From Sclerotiophoma versabilis (taxonomy: Eukaryota; Ascomycota; Dothideomycetes; Pleosporales; Didymellaceae), in the NCBI GenBank assembly GCA_012274445.1, contig JAAROD010000011.1, forward strand, positions 868,001 through 932,000: a stretch of 64,000 bases of DNA, given 5' to 3'. Numbering within the stretch: the first letter of the stretch is position 1; each line of letters opens with the position of its first letter. Positions 1 to 12,181 of this stretch are shown here, in pieces. The translations under genes and the position numbers were made by a program. The notes below the pieces were generated by a model. It did no database searches. It was not told where the DNA came from and saw only the letters and a list, made by a program, of their open reading frames with translations.

Positions 1-217
1 GATCCGACCACTTCCACTGCGGCACGGAAGCATTACCCTGCGATTCCAATCCAATCAAGGCATCCTGCAAAGGGGTCGGTCGGCGCTGCACGCGCTTGCA
101 TGGGGTCGTCTTGTGGCTTTTATGACCTGGCCAGTACCGCCAACGGTTCACCACCCGCTTTACGGAACCATTGGCTCTTGGAGTACACTCTTTCGTACTC
201 TGTAGTCAGACCACACC

Positions 218-1700
218 ATGCGGTCGAATTCCTGTTTTTGGGTCATCGTGTTACTGTGTTTCTTTGCCACACTTTGTTGCGCTCAAACGTACGACCTCAG
301 TTCGCTGCCTGTTTGTGCAGTAAGTTTCATTCTTCCATTTTTACCACTAGATCATTTTGCCAGTTACTAACCGGTTATTCAGCAAAATTGCGTCAACAGC
401 ACATTCGCAGCCACAACTTGCGATCCGTTCTCATCTGCCGGGGCGTCTTGCGCGTGCCAGGACCGTAAAAGATTAGACCAAGCTAGGGATTGCGTCGATA
501 CATCGTGCAGCCCCAAAGACGATTTGATTACACTCAACATTGCATACAAAGCATGTACCAACAAACCTGTTCGCAACAAGTCGCAAAGCTATCGACCTAT
601 TATCGTGGCCTTCTACGCATTGGCCGTTGTTGCAATATGCGCTCAGTGGATCGTACGATGCACAGTGAGTCGTTTGCAATGGCTCGATGACGGCAACATG
701 GTCATCGTTCTTGCCGTGAACACCGTTCTGTTCGCAGTCTGCTATAAGATGTCATTTATTGGGTTGGGGCTCGATATGTGGAATGTTCCTAGCTTTCCGG
801 ACATAACGACCACGCTGCTGGTGAGATGATGCACGTTTTATCGCCTTGCTCTTGAATTAACATTGTATCGCAGTACTTCTGGATCAGTGAGATCGCATAC
901 TTTACGACTCTCGGTTTCGTCAAGATCTCGTTCTTGCTCTTCTACCTCCAGATTTTCCCAGAAAAGCGATTCAGGAAGATCGTTTGGTTGTTCATCTACT
1001 TTCAGATCGCGTCAATAGTAGCATTTGGCTTTGCAGCTGCATTTCTTTGCACGCCTATCAACTTTGCGTGGGAGCGATGGGATGGAGAACATATCGGAAC
1101 TTGCATTGACAACAACGCGCTGGCATTCACGCATGCTGCACAAAGCATTTTCTTAGACTTCGTTACGATGGCGCTGCCAATTACCCAGATTTGGAAACTA
1201 CATATGGGTTTGAAGAAGAAGATTGGCGTACTACTCATGTTCAGTGTCGGAATGTTGTAAGTTGAATCGCCAGAAGGTCACCTACTAGGCAAAGGTTAAC
1301 CCAAAAATCTAGCGTCACCATCGTTTCCATTCTCCGACTCCGGTCTCTTGTACACTTTGCAAACACGACCAACATGACATGGGACTATCTTGAAGCCAGC
1401 CTTTGGTCCGTTATCGAATGCCAAGTTGGCATCATTTGCGCCTGCATGCCCTCGATCCGTCTTGGCCTTACACGCATGTTCCCCAAGTTCTTGGGCAGCA
1501 CAAATCAGTCCACGGCGGAGAACACAGCAGGACGTTCCGGACGGAGTCAGGGACGGAATACCTTCAGCGGGTTCAATGCGAACGAGATCAACATACAGAC
1601 TAGCTTCCGGGTGAGCCATACGAAGAAGCCGCAAACAAACGATGACGAGAGAAGCTTCGTACAATTGGTAGAGATCGACGCGAAAAGTGCAGCGAGCTAA
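218..1700 (+). CDS. CFEM-domain PTH11-like seven-helix membrane receptor
   Basis: I read four exons, 218-319, 383-820, 874-1256 and 1313-1700, joined by three short GT-AG introns that keep frame and give 436 residues. The ATG at 218 opens a hydrophobic signal peptide ending near CCAQT. Residues about 32-90 hold eight cysteines in CFEM spacing (first LPVCAQNC, last YKACTNK). Several hydrophobic helices follow, with the family-typical run FLLFYLQIFP and the C-terminal stretch SVIECQVGIICACMPSIR. The C-terminus is a Ser/Gln-rich cytoplasmic tail. In other ascomycetes CFEM-PTH11 proteins are plasma-membrane, G-protein-coupled-receptor-like proteins linked to surface sensing and infection development; no ligand can be read here. 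The next gene, on the opposite strand, ends 180 bp away. The family is clear; the function is inferred. Confidence 0.9.
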
Positions 1701-1880
1701 ATGAGCAAATGGGGGATGGTTAGCTCGAAGGAGTTGTACGAGTATGATGATGAGGGGTAAGCACACGAGTGCATGCCAGCAACAGCAGCAGTGGCAGCTC
1801 TTGCGCCTGAAATCTTAAAACTTAATACTAATGATACCCCTATACTCTGTGTGCCTGCCGTGCAGCCACAGAGTTGCAAT

Positions 1881-4800
1881 CTACTTATCGCTGAACAATT
1901 CCAATATGTCCTTGTGTCCCAGATCGGCCGCAACGTCCAGGGGCGTCCTACCCGTCTCATCCTCCAGAGCAGCATCCAAACCCATTTCAACGAGCGCCTT
2001 GAACCTCCTACACGGGCTATTATCAGGCGTCCGAGTCGCAAAAAGACCACGGGTGGCAGGTGTGCTGGCAACAGCATGCAGCAGGTTCTGCCCTTTTCCA
2101 TTGATAATTTGCCAGTCAACACCAGCCTTCGTAAACAGGTCGTAGACAGGCCGCTCAACTGAGCCGGGGAACTCAAGATTTTTACCATCGGGACTTACTT
2201 TGCCGTGACGAGAGAAGCTATAGATGGGCGTCTCGCCCTCTTTGTTCCGTAGGTTGATGTCCACACCCAGTGCAAGGATACGGTTGAAGTAGTCAAGCAC
2301 CTTCCCTCTGACTTTACCACGCTCTCCCACCTTCCACTCACTTCGCAGTAGGGCATGTAATGCAGAGTTGCCTTCCTTATCTACCACCCCGATCAATCCA
2401 CCATTCTCGAGAAACAGGTCGATAATGTGGGGGCGCTGTAAACAGTCCATAGCTATAAGAAGAGGAGTCTCCCCTTTATCGTTCGTCTGGTTGATGAGTT
2501 CCGGAGCCTTCTGGATAATGCCAATGAAGTCTTCGAATACAGAAAACCCGCTTCTTCTGGCAAAGAAGTGTAGTATGTTGTTGCCATTATCGTCCCGAGC
2601 ACGGATGCTTGCGCCATGTAGAATCAGTAGGCTGATAGCGGTTCGGCCCTCAGGATTGTGTTTCATTGTTTTATCGGGCGAACTTGTTCGATGACAGGCA
2701 GTAAGCAACGGCGTTTCACCCGAGGCATTGCGGACCTCAAGATCGAACTCGCGTTCAGGTCCCATGAATAATACGTTGAGGTCTTGATTGTCCCTCACAA
2801 GCTCGTGGAGTATAGTGGTATGCTCGTATCTTGCACACGGTGTTGCACCGTGATCGAGCAGTAATTTAGCCATGCTTCTATGCTTCTCGTGATCAGATGC
2901 AGTCTTGCATTGGTGCCAGGTATCCATAGCACACACTAGGTAGTGCAAGGGATAATAGTCGTCACGCGAGATCTGAGTCCAACCCGGCCGCTTAACCTTT
3001 CCACAGGCATTGGGATCTGCACCATGAGATAGGAGTAGTGCAAGCAGGTCGACATCCTTAAGACGTATGGCCTGAATGAGCACATTCTGCGTGACAACAG
3101 CGCCATGTTCTAGGAGTAGCTTTACCATTTCCATGTCAGAACATGCTTTGGCGAGACATGAGTTGCCGGGTCGATCGACCGCATTAACGTCTGCCCCGTG
3201 CTTGACAAGAAGCTCAACAGCGGACTTGTTGAAGCTGAGCCATCCACACCTGTTTAGTGCGGCGCTCAAGGGTGTCATACCGTGTGTATCTCGAAGTTCA
3301 GTGTCTGCGCCATGTTCCAGAAGATAGGGAAGCCCCTCGCCCAAATGCCACCAATGCTCGCCGCGGACCAGTGCATGAAGAGCGCCTTCACCCTCCACGT
3401 ACCTTCCAACATCAGAGAAACCTTGATAGAAAGATTCGGTCTGTCCTTGTGTTTGTTGCTGCGCATTGACATCGTGATTGGCCTGTTCGACAAGAACCTG
3501 GATGACGTCTATATTGGACACCTCCCTTCTGCAAGCTCTGATGAGCAAAGGCTCTTCCTCAGCTGGTCCAGAGTATCTAGCCGATCTGTTTTTTGTTTGC
3601 TGACCACTCCAAACCTTATCGTCCAATGCTTGTGATCCTCCAACCATCATTAGGTGCTGTAAGGTTGACGCGAAACCATTGGAAACGAGGTCACGGAGAA
3701 GCGCCCTGCCTTCCTCTATGTTACAGAGTGACTGCAATTGGTCTTTAGTCTGAAGGATCTCAGGCAAGAGATGGTAATCATGCATGATCCTGGCGCGCTG
3801 GATAGGCGGCTTGTCGTGCATCTTCTCGCATTTGGTGCATGGCTTCTCCAGATTTTCTCGCTGTATCTGTCTTCTGTTGACGCTTGCGGTGATATCTGTG
3901 GATGCGTCTAAATCCGGTCGAAGCTCCAATGAGTTCCTTGCTCTTAGTAAGCACTCGACCGTGTAGTCTGCTGCTGTAGACGCCGCATCGGCTATCGCCT
4001 GATCCATGAACGGTGTTGGTGGGGCTTGGTTGACCAAAAGAAGAGCAATGAGTTCATCAATCCTATCCTGACGATAGTGACCACCTTGACCGGTTGGGCG
4101 ATATTTTTCGGTCATCAGTACAGCACCAGCTCTCTTATCCCGTGAATAGTCGCTCCAATTTTTGATCTCCGTTTCATAACCTGCGATACCCTTCCATGCC
4201 GAGCTTCCATAGTCGTCAGAACCGACAATAGCTCCCGCGTCCACTAGCAATTTGGCAGATTCGTATGATCCTGCAACGCAGGCATAATACAGTGGTGCTC
4301 TCCCAAAGTGGTCTTTAGTATTAACAGAAGAATCCAAGGTAGCGACTGAGCGAGATCGCAAAGTCTCAAGTAGCAAGCCTACAATGTTGGGCATCCTGGA
4401 CCTAGCTGCGAGATGAATAGCGTTACACCCTTCGTTGGTCACACGGGATGGGTCAGCGCTCTTCTCGAGTAGCCTCCCAACAAGGTACTCGGAGAAAGTA
4501 GAAGCTAGTAGGAGCGGTGTCACGGCGTTGCTGTCTGCAATGTCCACATCGGAATGCAAAGACAGCACAACATCGAATGCGGTCGTGTGGTTGAGATGGC
4601 CTGAGCCGATCCCGCTTCCACACGAGCGTTTGTAGTCGTACACAGAACCTGGCCAGAGAGAACTGAGTACATGTAAGGGAGTGCTACCATGATGGTTGGG
4701 TATCGCCGGATCGATTCCTATCAGTGTCAACTGGTGGAAAGGCTCCGCAGGTCCGTTAGCAAGGTCATAGAGGGCACTAGCTAAGTTTGAAGCGGCTTCG

Positions 4801-7800
4801 TGCCATAAAGTGTTACCTTCATTGTCGGTCGCTTTGGGGTCAAGCCCTTGCTCCAACAGGAATTGTATCTGGGCTTTATGCCTGACACCCCTCACTGCAT
4901 TGTGAAGCAGGGTTCGGCCTTGCTCATCTCTGATGTCGAGCGAAGCTCCGCATTGGATCAATGTCGCTGAAACCTGGGGGAGATCTGTGTCGTTCGAGTT
5001 ACAGAGTGAGTCGCTGATCCACTTGAACAGCGGCGTCCTGCTGGTGCCTGCTGTATCAGGTGAGAGACGAGCACCTGCAGCGACAAGGGCCTCGAATCGA
5101 GGCGTTTTCTTGGGAAAGTTGAAATTAGCGAACTGGACGGCTTTGCTGACTTCTATCTTCGTAAGGTGAATTGGAGCTTCGCCCTGCTTGTTCGGTCGAT
5201 TGATGTCCGCACCTGCTGCACAGAGTCGTGGTATCAGTCCCTCCGGGAACTCCCCATTAAATCTCTTGATCGCGAAATGAAAGACGCCGTTGCCTTGTTT
5301 GTCGACGGCGTTCACATTTGCACCAAGGTCAACTAGCGCTAGTATTGCTGAGATGTCTTTCCTTGAGCTGAAGTTTTCTTCCAGAGCTGCCAGCAGCGGT
5401 GTTTTGCCGGAATAGTTGGTTTTTTCTAGATTAGCTTTACCAGTTTTGACCAACATAGTCAGAACCCCAACATCGGTACATGTGTGTAAAGGCGTTTCTT
5501 TGCCTTTGTTTTCGGCCTCGACGTTAGCTCCGGCCTCAAGCAGCATTTTCGCTGCGATCGTGTCTGCGGCCTCATGCAGTGGGGTATTATGATACGAACT
5601 GCGATCTGGCATATTGAGGTCTGCGCCCGCCTCGATGAGTAACGTGAAGCATTTTATCAAGGCATCTGGATCCACTGCCTCTTTCGAACGTGCCAAGGCA
5701 TGCAGGGCACAGGTGTTCACGTCCACGCCAGCAGCAAGTAGAAGCTCGATCGTGTCCAGATCGCGACTTGAGCATGCCACATTCAAGAGTGTGGGCCGAT
5801 CGTCGATTAATCCAAATCCGCTGAATACTTGCAGATCTTCAGAATTGTCTAGGCCCACTCTCGCTTGAGGTTTGTTCAGATCTACCAAGGGGTGCTCTAG
5901 TAGCTGCTGTACAATTTCCGCTCTCTTATATTGAACGGCCACACTCAAGGCATATTGAACCTCTTTCGGTGTCTCCATGCGTGCCTGGAACTCCGCAACT
6001 ATTCCACTGTGACCATGGTTGCATGCATACCATAAGGCACTACGTTGGGTTGCCGGAAAGCCACTGTCGATGGGTATAACCTTGGTCACTTGATTCATCT
6101 TGCAGCCGGCTTGCAGTAGCAGACGAACGACTCTCGAATGGTTTTTGAGTGCTCCGCGATGAAGAGCCGTATAACCTTCAGTATTGTACTGGTCGACGTC
6201 TGCGCCACTCTGTATGAGAAGATCCACAACGTCCGCAAAGCCCTTATCTGCCGCCCACACGATAGGAGCACCTGCATTGACGTCTGTGTCTGATTTGGTA
6301 AGAAGATGTTGTAGATAATCTGAGAGCCCAAGCATGATTGCCATGAACAGGGGTGTGATGATGCGATTTGCATCTGTTCGCAATCCAGCCAATTGGGCCC
6401 ATTTCTGGAAGTGGGCATGTGCGGTGAACTGGTCCAACATAATGTTGATTTGCGTCTGATCCACACCATGTTGACTTGATCTTTTCACGTGTGTTCCCCA
6501 ATTTAGAGCTGCGTATCTGGTAAATGGAGCCAGCAAAGGCTCAGCAGGTATTTGCTCGAACGGGCCGCGAGGTGGCGGCAGTTCCTGTGCTAGGCATTCC
6601 AGGCAGCCATTTTGAAGATATGAGAGACATATTACGGCGAGTCGATGGTGCGCAGGTCCGGATTCTAGGATTGGATAGTCTTGTGAGCCCGTCCGTGTGT
6701 CACCCTTCAAAAACTCAGTAAGAGAATGGTGTACAACACATAATGTCTCGTCAGGGAGCAGCTCCAGTAGTTGTCCGCATGCAGAACGAACAAGTCGCTT
6801 CGCAATTCCTAGTTCTTTCTTGTCAAACACAGGCTCATTGGCAAGCATGTCGGACATCTCGATAAGACGCAAAGGTCTAACAGAGTGCGTGATCCATTGC
6901 ATGAGAAGCAGTTGCATCTCTCTTGGAACGCCAGATTTTGCTGCATGCTCGTCTAGCAGTCGCGCATACATGTGATGTAGGGTCTCCGGTATCTCGTCGA
7001 GTGCTGTTCGCACATCGATACCATCCTTGCATAAATCGTCCATCGCAAGCTTTGCATAGAGAAATAGTCCCTTGCCTTTGCCAGGCACAGCGACTTGTAT
7101 GGGTCCATGCAGTTCGGGAGGGATCGTCGAAGCATCAAGCCTTGACTGTACGTATGCGCTGATGTCGCGATCGACATTTTCATCGTCTAACCTAAGACGC
7201 AACAAGCTTTCCTTGGGCAGAAGCCGCTCAACGCTTGCTACAGGGCGACTTGTTATCAGTATCTTGACTTGAGCGGGTCTCCAGTTGGCCAAATCCGAAA
7301 GATGATGCAAAAATGTATCTGTCTCTGATCCTTGATCCATCTCATCAAGAGCGTCAACTACTATGTAGGCTTTTCTTAAATGCGATAAAGCTGTCCGCAG
7401 GTGCTGCCAAAGATCAATGGTGGATATGCTATCGAGCTCACGCGGCTGGCTTGACTTCTGTCGTTTCCAAGACCTGTTCGAACCACCAAGATAGGTTTTG
7501 AGCTGAAGTTGCAGGGGTGGACTGTATATGAGAGCCTGTGCCAACCAGTCTCTTAGGGCGGCGCGGGGGTTATGATTTGCATCAACGATCTGCCGGAAAA
7601 AGAAGTACAGGACTGGTACCTGCTCCTGCGAGAACTCATGAACAAGCTTCGCCGCAAGTACCGATTTGCCTGAGCCTGGGATGCCTGTGTCTCGTCAGAT
7701 CATGTTGACAAACTTCTAAAACCTTAGGAGTTTAGTACCTCGTACCCAGAGCATGCCATGCTCGTTGCCGCTATGCCATTGCTGATACGTTGATGAGGTC

Positions 7801-8009
7801 AGGAACCAGTTGCCAGTCCCCGCAAGATGCGACGCAATGTGCTTCTGATATTCACTCCCTTCGCCGTCGAAGTCTGTTGGTTGAAGCCAGGTGCGTATGT
7901 TGGCGATCGTGTCCGCTTCTTGCGGGATGATATTCGCCTCGTTGTATTCGAGAACATCATCAAGCCCAACAATGACAGCGTCTTCCCAACCAGGCTCCAT
8001 TTCGTTCAT
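1881..8009 (-). CDS. NACHT-ankyrin repeat STAND protein (fungal NLR-like)
   Basis: Two exons, 8009-7739 and 7684-1881, are split by a 54-base intron that cuts just before the P-loop; together they give about 2024 residues. The start has the typical fungal pre-NACHT segment (EPGWEDAV, then WLQPTDFD and HLAGTGNW). The Walker A motif GIPGSGKS lies near residues 91-98 and the Walker B stretch YIVVDALDEMD near 197-207. A winged-helix-like region with HHSLTEFL follows. From about residue 530 to the end there are more than twenty ankyrin repeats (forms such as GETPLLIA and GADVNAVD). Such STAND proteins are ligand-triggered ATP-dependent switches used in allorecognition, immunity-like and cell-death responses; the repeats are the presumed sensor. 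The frame stays open upstream of the ATG at 8009 to about 8200 without another ATG, so an extra 5' exon is possible. I see no recognised N-terminal effector domain. Confidence 0.88.
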
Positions 8010-8412
8010 GATAGCTCTGGGGAGATTTTGCAGGAGAAAGTCTATATATGGTGCTGTTTCCCATTGTTGCCTGATATTCGCTTGGCAGTCGCGCCGTCCA
8101 ATCGTTCTTCGTATTGTACCGGCTATGCTGCCATTCTGGGTGACACACCGCGCGCCTACATTTGAACCGAGTAGAACGTTACGCGAGATATGCAGTTAAA
8201 GCGGTTCTCGTGAGGGTATTTTTGTGAGAGGGATATGGAAGAAAAAAGCGGCGTCCTGAAAGCTTACAGCCCGGATCAGAACGTTAGTAAAGCAGCGCAC
8301 GTACAAATGGAAGTATCCAGAGTCAGATGTATTGATCAACAATCTCTCAGAATCGTGACCCCCGTTGAGAACAGACGTGAACGCTTCAAATTACTAATGT
8401 AATGCTATAATA
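8010..8412. other. Short spacer and 5' region of the NACHT gene
   Basis: These 403 bases separate two minus-strand genes. From 8010 to about 8200 the reading frame of the NACHT gene continues without a stop and its codons look protein-like (for example AGTIRRTIGRR). It may therefore be part of a longer first exon whose start lies beyond an unrecognised intron. The rest must hold the terminator of the aminotransferase-side transcript and the NACHT promoter. No clear TATA box was seen. Confidence 0.4.
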
Positions 8413-9870
8413 TTATAAATCCTTCGCAACCGCTTCCAAAGACTCTTTGAAGATGTTGCATGCCTGCGTCATCTCCTCTTCACTGATGGTCAGCGGTGGG
8501 ATAAATCTCAGGACGTCGAAAACGGAGGTACTGAGTAAAAGCATGTCCCGCTTGACGCATTCTTGGACAACCTTGGGGGCAATCTGCGGCTGTGCGTTTC
8601 CTTCCCGCGAAGCGGTGTTCGACGAGTCGCGTTGAAGCTCCGAGTTCGCGAATTGTACGCCGACCATCAGTCCCTTGCCACGGATGTCTTCGATCAAGTT
8701 GCCAGCCTTTGTGCCAGATGCCTTAAGATTCTTGAGAAACGAGAAGAGCTGCTCAGAGCGGGCGGCGACGTTGTCAAGAATATTTTCTTCGCGGAAGACC
8801 TCGATAACTGCCTTGGCAGCAGCACAGGCAACGGCGTTTCCAGCGTACGTACCCCCCATAGACCCAGGCTTCTGCAGATCCATAAGCTTTTTGGAGCTTG
8901 CGATTCCGGAGAGTGGGAAGCCGTTGGCGATACCCTTGGCGAAGATAAGGATGTCAGGGCGGACACCAGACTCCTCTACGAAGAACATGTGACCAGTGCG
9001 GCCCATACCAGACTGAACCTCATCAGCAATAAGTAGGATATTGTTCTCATCACAGATCTTCCTCAGACCGTGCAGAAACGCGGGAGGGGCAGGGACGTAA
9101 CCTCCCTCACCAAGAACGGGCTCCAAGATGATGGCGGCAGTGTCTGAGGGCGAGGTCTGCTGTTGTAGTGTGAGCTTGACCTGGAGAAGGGCCTTGTTGA
9201 CAAGCTCTTCGGTGGGTGTGTCCGGAGTTGCGCCGCCGAACTGGCTGTAGTATGGGAATGCCGTGGCAAAGACACCACCCATCAATGGCCCGTGGCCCTC
9301 GCCGTAGATAGTCTTCGATCGTGTCATCGATGCTGTCGCGTTTGTACGGCCATGGTAAGAGCCTTGCATAACAATGACGTTAGGCTTCTTTGTGGCGCCG
9401 CGAGCCAGCTTAACAGCTGCTTCAACTGCTTCTGCACCCGAGTTCCACAGGAATACTGTGTCCAGAGACTTATGTGGGAGGATGGGAATCAGCTCCTTGA
9501 GAAGAGCGATCTGCGCCGAGCTGAAGCCAATGTTGACTTGAGCGTGTGTGATCTTGCTGCATTGTGCGGCGGCGGCAGCACTGACTTTGGGATGACAATG
9601 GCCGAGGTTCACAACACCGATGCCAGATGTCAAATCAAGAAGCTTGACGCCCTTATCGGTTGTGATAAACGAGCCCTTGCCCTCCTCGAAGACATGCTTC
9701 GTGAGACGGCCAATTCCCTTTGCAATGTGCTGTTCACCAAATGCCGCGGTATCGAGCTCGGATGACGCGGCATGTGTGGACGAGAAGTGTCGTGAAGGGA
9801 CTTGAGTCGTGGAACGGGTGACGGCCGGCGCAACGGCGCGCAGAGCTGAGGAGGATCCTCGCTGCATCAT
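8413..9870 (-). CDS. Mitochondrial class-III PLP aminotransferase, probable 4-aminobutyrate transaminase
   Basis: This single-exon gene encodes 485 residues and starts with two consecutive ATGs (9870 and 9867). The first ~37 residues are rich in Arg and Ser, lack acidic residues and contain RHFSS, as in a mitochondrial targeting peptide. The rest is a complete fold-type I class-III aminotransferase. NSGAEA (143-148) and SYHGRT (171-176) contact the cofactor, LEPVLGEGG follows near 249-257, Asp283 in LIADEVQSGMGRTG pairs with the pyridine nitrogen, and Lys312 in FAKGIANGFPLSG forms the Schiff base. The class moves an amino group from an omega-amino acid such as 4-aminobutyrate to 2-oxoglutarate. 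The sequence resembles bacterial-type GABA and acetylornithine transaminases, so the exact substrate is not settled. Length is normal and nothing looks broken. Confidence 0.87.
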   Translation of the reverse strand: MMQRGSSSALRAVAPAVTRSTTQVPSRHFSSTHAASSELDTAAFGEQHIAKGIGRLTKHVFEEGKGSFITTDKGVKLLDLTSGIGVVNLGHCHPKVSAAAAAQCSKITHAQVNIGFSSAQIALLKELIPILPHKSLDTVFLWNSGAEAVEAAVKLARGATKKPNVIVMQGSYHGRTNATASMTRSKTIYGEGHGPLMGGVFATAFPYYSQFGGATPDTPTEELVNKALLQVKLTLQQQTSPSDTAAIILEPVLGEGGYVPAPPAFLHGLRKICDENNILLIADEVQSGMGRTGHMFFVEESGVRPDILIFAKGIANGFPLSGIASSKKLMDLQKPGSMGGTYAGNAVACAAAKAVIEVFREENILDNVAARSEQLFSFLKNLKASGTKAGNLIEDIRGKGLMVGVQFANSELQRDSSNTASREGNAQPQIAPKVVQECVKRDMLLLSTSVFDVLRFIPPLTISEEEMTQACNIFKESLEAVAKDL

Positions 9871-10997
9871 GGTATCAGTTGTAGTCGTGAGGGTAGTCGT
9901 AATGGCGTAAATCAGAGGGAGAGATTTCAGGCGGCGCGCGATGATAATTGAAACAGACTGACGTAAAGAGGGCAGGTTTAACGTTAATACCCAAGGTTGT
10001 CTATCGATAAGGAAGCCGATCTCGGGGATTTCGACGCGCCCCTAACGCGTCTGACGCCACAGACGCCACAGAGGTAAAGACCGCATTTGACTGCAACTTT
10101 TAATGTTTTGCTTAGGCTGTGGTGGTGGAAGATACTGTGTGTGTCAAAGCAGGTTGCCTTGAACACTGCACGACGCTTGTCGAAAATGTTATAGCGCCTT
10201 GGTCGGTTGAGAAACGTTACTTTCAGCAGTGCGAACGACAACGAATCATCTACAGCAGTATTTGACAAGCAATGCTAACGTTATTTACTTTAGGTACACA
10301 CAGATTTCAATAAATTTTCAGCCTGGGGCAGCCATTTGTTCTAATCATTACTGTTCAGTAGCCCGAGATTCCTCAGCTTCTCTTCGTTCCTTTCATCGCC
10401 AGCCCTTTGCAGCACTTTGCATGTCGACTGTTTGCACACAATGCATCCCACCACCCAGTAGACACTTCCGCATCTGCAGATATCAGCACTACAGTAAACC
10501 CCTCAGCACAATTGCTGGCGGAGAGCTTGCCAAGGTGAGTCTTCGGTCTGATCTTGTAGTCTGTAGGCCTACAGCGAACTCGGTGATGTTATGAATGCCC
10601 GAGCGAGCTCCAGTTTCTTGCGAAGCCGCATGGGATCATTTTTGCTACATATGCGATAAAGCAGTCTTCAAGTTCTCTTAGCTTTGCGGGGGGGAAGCAA
10701 GTTGGCAGGATTGTTGTCGGTCTCTACATCTGATTGCGACTCGAAGCGTCTGAATCGTGGAAATAGAAAAAAAGGAATAACATAGCAACCTTTTTCACCG
10801 GGTAAGGGGATGATATGCAATTTGAACCCCCCAGAAGAGTAGCTCTAATAAGCAGCCTAGATCAGTTTGACATTGATACCTCGCTGCCAGGCGAGACTTG
10901 GATGACTGGTTGTGAAATAAAGACCACCATCACAGCCGAGAACCTGTACTTTCGTTAGCTCTGCCGCCTGAGTCAATATTTTGAACATTCATAATAC
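9871..10997. other. Intergenic region, no gene recognised
   Basis: About 1.1 kb lies between the start of the aminotransferase gene and the 3' end of the DUF6594 gene. It contains the aminotransferase promoter. An open frame at 10229-10594 on the plus strand has unordered composition and no family resemblance, so I do not call it. I see no repeat, RNA gene or strong regulatory motif here. Confidence 0.5.
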
Positions 10998-12181
10998 TTA
11001 CGCAGCAGTGGCGGCAAATATCTCCGTTCTCGAGCTTGTTCCCTGAGTGAGGAATATCAGACCTGCAGCGAAAAGTATCGCAAAGCCAGTGATACAAAGC
11101 AGAAGATCTCGCGTGTGAGAGAGCTGCTTCAACACCACGATGGCGACAACAGGGATTAAACAAGCGACTATTGTCGATAAACTCGAAGTCAAGCGCAATG
11201 CAGCACCTTCTGATTTCCGTTCTATAGTGTTGCGTTCCTCTGGCTGTTTCTTTTCTTTCGGTTTTCTGCGCTGCGCTTCTATATCATTTTTTCCTCGCCA
11301 GCTATCTCTGATCGACCACCAGTAAGGGTAAAGGTAGTATACCGTCCACTTGGTGAGACCGTCAACCTTAGCGTCTGGGTGGGTGACTACAAGGTCAAAG
11401 TCCCCCTTTGGTGGTGGTTTTGCCGTGATTAATGCGCGGAAAACCGTTCGCCAGTCGCTAGCGTGATGAATGTCGTCTATGTCACCATAAGTCTTAACAG
11501 TGCCGTCCATATCGCGAACACCACCATCAGCACCCTGGCGATCGGAAAGCCAATTTCGAAGAGACCGCATATTGTACTCTTCGGGGTCTGGTAGGGCAGA
11601 GACCTGTGAAAGTTGCAGAAGCGCTTCATCTGCAAAGCTCGGTTGTTAGACGATCGTTATTGTGCGGTAGAGCCCGCCTCGTAAAGAATCAACGTACTGT
11701 ATTCGCGAAGTAATTGCCTTAACTTAATAAGCAACCCATGGTATTTTGTGCTGGCTCTCTCCACGCTGTCGTGATAGCATTCAACATTGACATGGTCCTG
11801 CTCCTCTTGTACCGCAATTTCCTGACGTAGAAGCTCCAATTCAGCCTGATAGTATAGGAGGTTTTTCACATTGAGTTCACGGAAGCGAGGGAATGCTGCA
11901 AACTCTGAAACCTTTGACATGACCTCTGCAAGTCGTGGCCAGCCAGGCCGGTCTTTCTCTAAGGGTTGAATTTGATCGGAATCTACATTTTCTTGAAGGG
12001 ATTGCTCTGCCGTTCCGCTTTGTGGCATTGAGGCTACCATCTCTGATGATGTTTGCCGCTCCCCATACCCTCCTAACCTATCGTTCGGGCTGGTTGGCGG
12101 TGAAGGGTCGAATGCTGTGGAATGGCTCGAGTAACGAGTCGTTTCCGAATCGCGTGGTGGCTCCATTTCGATCGATTCCAT
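10998..12181 (-). CDS. DUF6594-family membrane protein
   Basis: Two exons, 12181-11698 and 11629-10998, join across a 68-base intron (GTACGT...TTTGCAG) to give about 371 residues. I chose the ATG at 12181 because the longer open frame upstream begins with TTG. The N-terminus is disordered and Ser/Pro-rich. The family core starts at GWPRLAEVMS, continues through RFRELNVKNLLYYQAELELL with a coiled-coil-like helix, and has NMRSLRNWL after the intron. Two adjacent hydrophobic helices close the protein (from TIVACLIPVVAIVVL to AAGLIFL), followed by EIFAATAA. This architecture is common in ascomycetes and its function is unknown. The stop TAA lies inside a perfect donor sequence (GTAAGT at about 11000). 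A further short exon ending near 10930 is possible and would change only the last residues. Confidence 0.82.

Noticed and set aside
10229..10594. 121-codon open frame upstream of the aminotransferase
   Set aside because: Random-looking composition and position in a promoter region.
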